Shown piece after piece: positions 6,809 to 7,052 of a stretch of 7,052 bases of DNA (positions within the stretch are counted from its first letter, which is position 1; the number at the start of each line of letters is the position of its first letter). The notes beneath the pieces are model-generated. The model did no database searches. It was not told the origin of the DNA and saw only the letters and a program-made list of their open reading frames with translations. The stretch comes from H2-BAC3 sp045863035. Its GTDB lineage: Bacteria > Bacteroidota > Ignavibacteria > Ignavibacteriales > Ignavibacteriaceae. The translations under genes and the position numbers were made by a program. The stretch spans positions 1-7,052 of the forward strand of contig BTUV01000122.1 in the NCBI GenBank assembly GCA_045863035.1. Direction: 5' to 3'.

Positions 6809-7052
6809 TATTCAAGAAAAACATAAATAATGTATCAGTATCACAGTAATAAAATTATTATAGTACTTTAAAACAACATCGTAAACGCACAGAATCGCCC
6901 TTGCTGATTAGCGCGGAATTTCCCGACTAATCTCGCTGAAATCAGCGGGTAACTTTTAAATCAACCGCGCTATTTCATACTTCATCAACCACACATCACT
7001 TTGTTAATACCACGAACATTGATTCACATTCGGGTTCGGAACTCAGAGGCGG
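6809..7052. other. Non-coding region downstream of res
   Basis: No open frame with recognisable content and no tRNA is seen in these 244 bp. The first part (to about 6875) is very AT-rich and includes a weak palindrome, TAATAA / TTATTA, at 6847-6860. The second part contains the nested GC-rich inverted repeat at 6909-6972. The neighbouring gene on this side lies outside the window. Confidence 0.6.
6909..6972. repeat. Nested GC-rich inverted repeat (possible terminator or dispersed element)
   Basis: The outer arms TAGCGCGG (6909-6916) and CCGCGCTA (6965-6972) are perfect 8-bp complements. Just inside, ATTT (6918-6921) can pair with AAAT (6958-6961). In the centre CGCTG (6934-6938) and CAGCG (6943-6947) form a 5-bp stem with a 4-base loop; an alternative pairing uses CCCG (6922-6925) with CGGG (6946-6949). 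The whole could fold as a long imperfect hairpin. It lies about 100 bp after the res stop, with only a short TTTT (6954-6957) inside it, so it is not a classic intrinsic terminator. It may be a REP-like intergenic repeat. Confidence 0.5.

Noticed and set aside
6847..6860. AT palindrome TAATAA/TTATTA as an intrinsic terminator
   Set aside because: The stem is entirely A/T with a 2-base loop and has no following T-run; weak and likely chance in AT-rich DNA.

Overview
The window carries one complete four-gene anti-phage defence operon, all on the + strand, with about 375 bp of non-coding DNA before it and 244 bp after it. In order: (1) a type III restriction-modification adenine methyltransferase, Mod (376-2271); (2) an AAA/ABC-type ATPase related to the PtuA/COG3950 group (2287-3612); (3) a small HNH nuclease of the PtuB/TIGR02646 type (3609-4256); (4) a type III restriction subunit, Res, with a superfamily 2 helicase core and a C-terminal PD-(D/E)XK nuclease (4253-6808). 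All four frames look intact and every expected catalytic motif is visible.

The notable point is the layout. A Septu-like ATPase + HNH nuclease pair sits between mod and res, which in textbook type III systems are adjacent. The pair is stitched in tightly: 15 bp separate mod from the ATPase gene, and the next two junctions are 4-bp ATGA stop/start overlaps (3609-3612 and 4253-4256). Translation of res is therefore probably coupled to the inserted genes. My inference is that Mod and Res provide modification-dependent restriction, while the ATPase-HNH pair adds a second nuclease activity. That activity might be a back-up triggered when restriction is blocked, or part of a joint complex. The sequence cannot decide between these.

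The organism is uncertain. Base composition is moderate to AT-leaning, Shine-Dalgarno sequences are weak or absent, and no clear sigma70 promoter is seen. This fits Bacteroidota or a relative such as Ignavibacteriota, but that is a low-confidence inference. Nothing indicates an integrase, transposase, tRNA or CRISPR array.

The central part of mod, covering the target-recognition region, is clearly more AT-rich than the rest of the gene, which suggests exchange of the recognition domain. The 5' flank has G-rich tracts and two small inverted repeats, one just before mod. The 3' flank has a GC-rich nested inverted repeat (6909-6972) that could be a terminator or a dispersed intergenic element.
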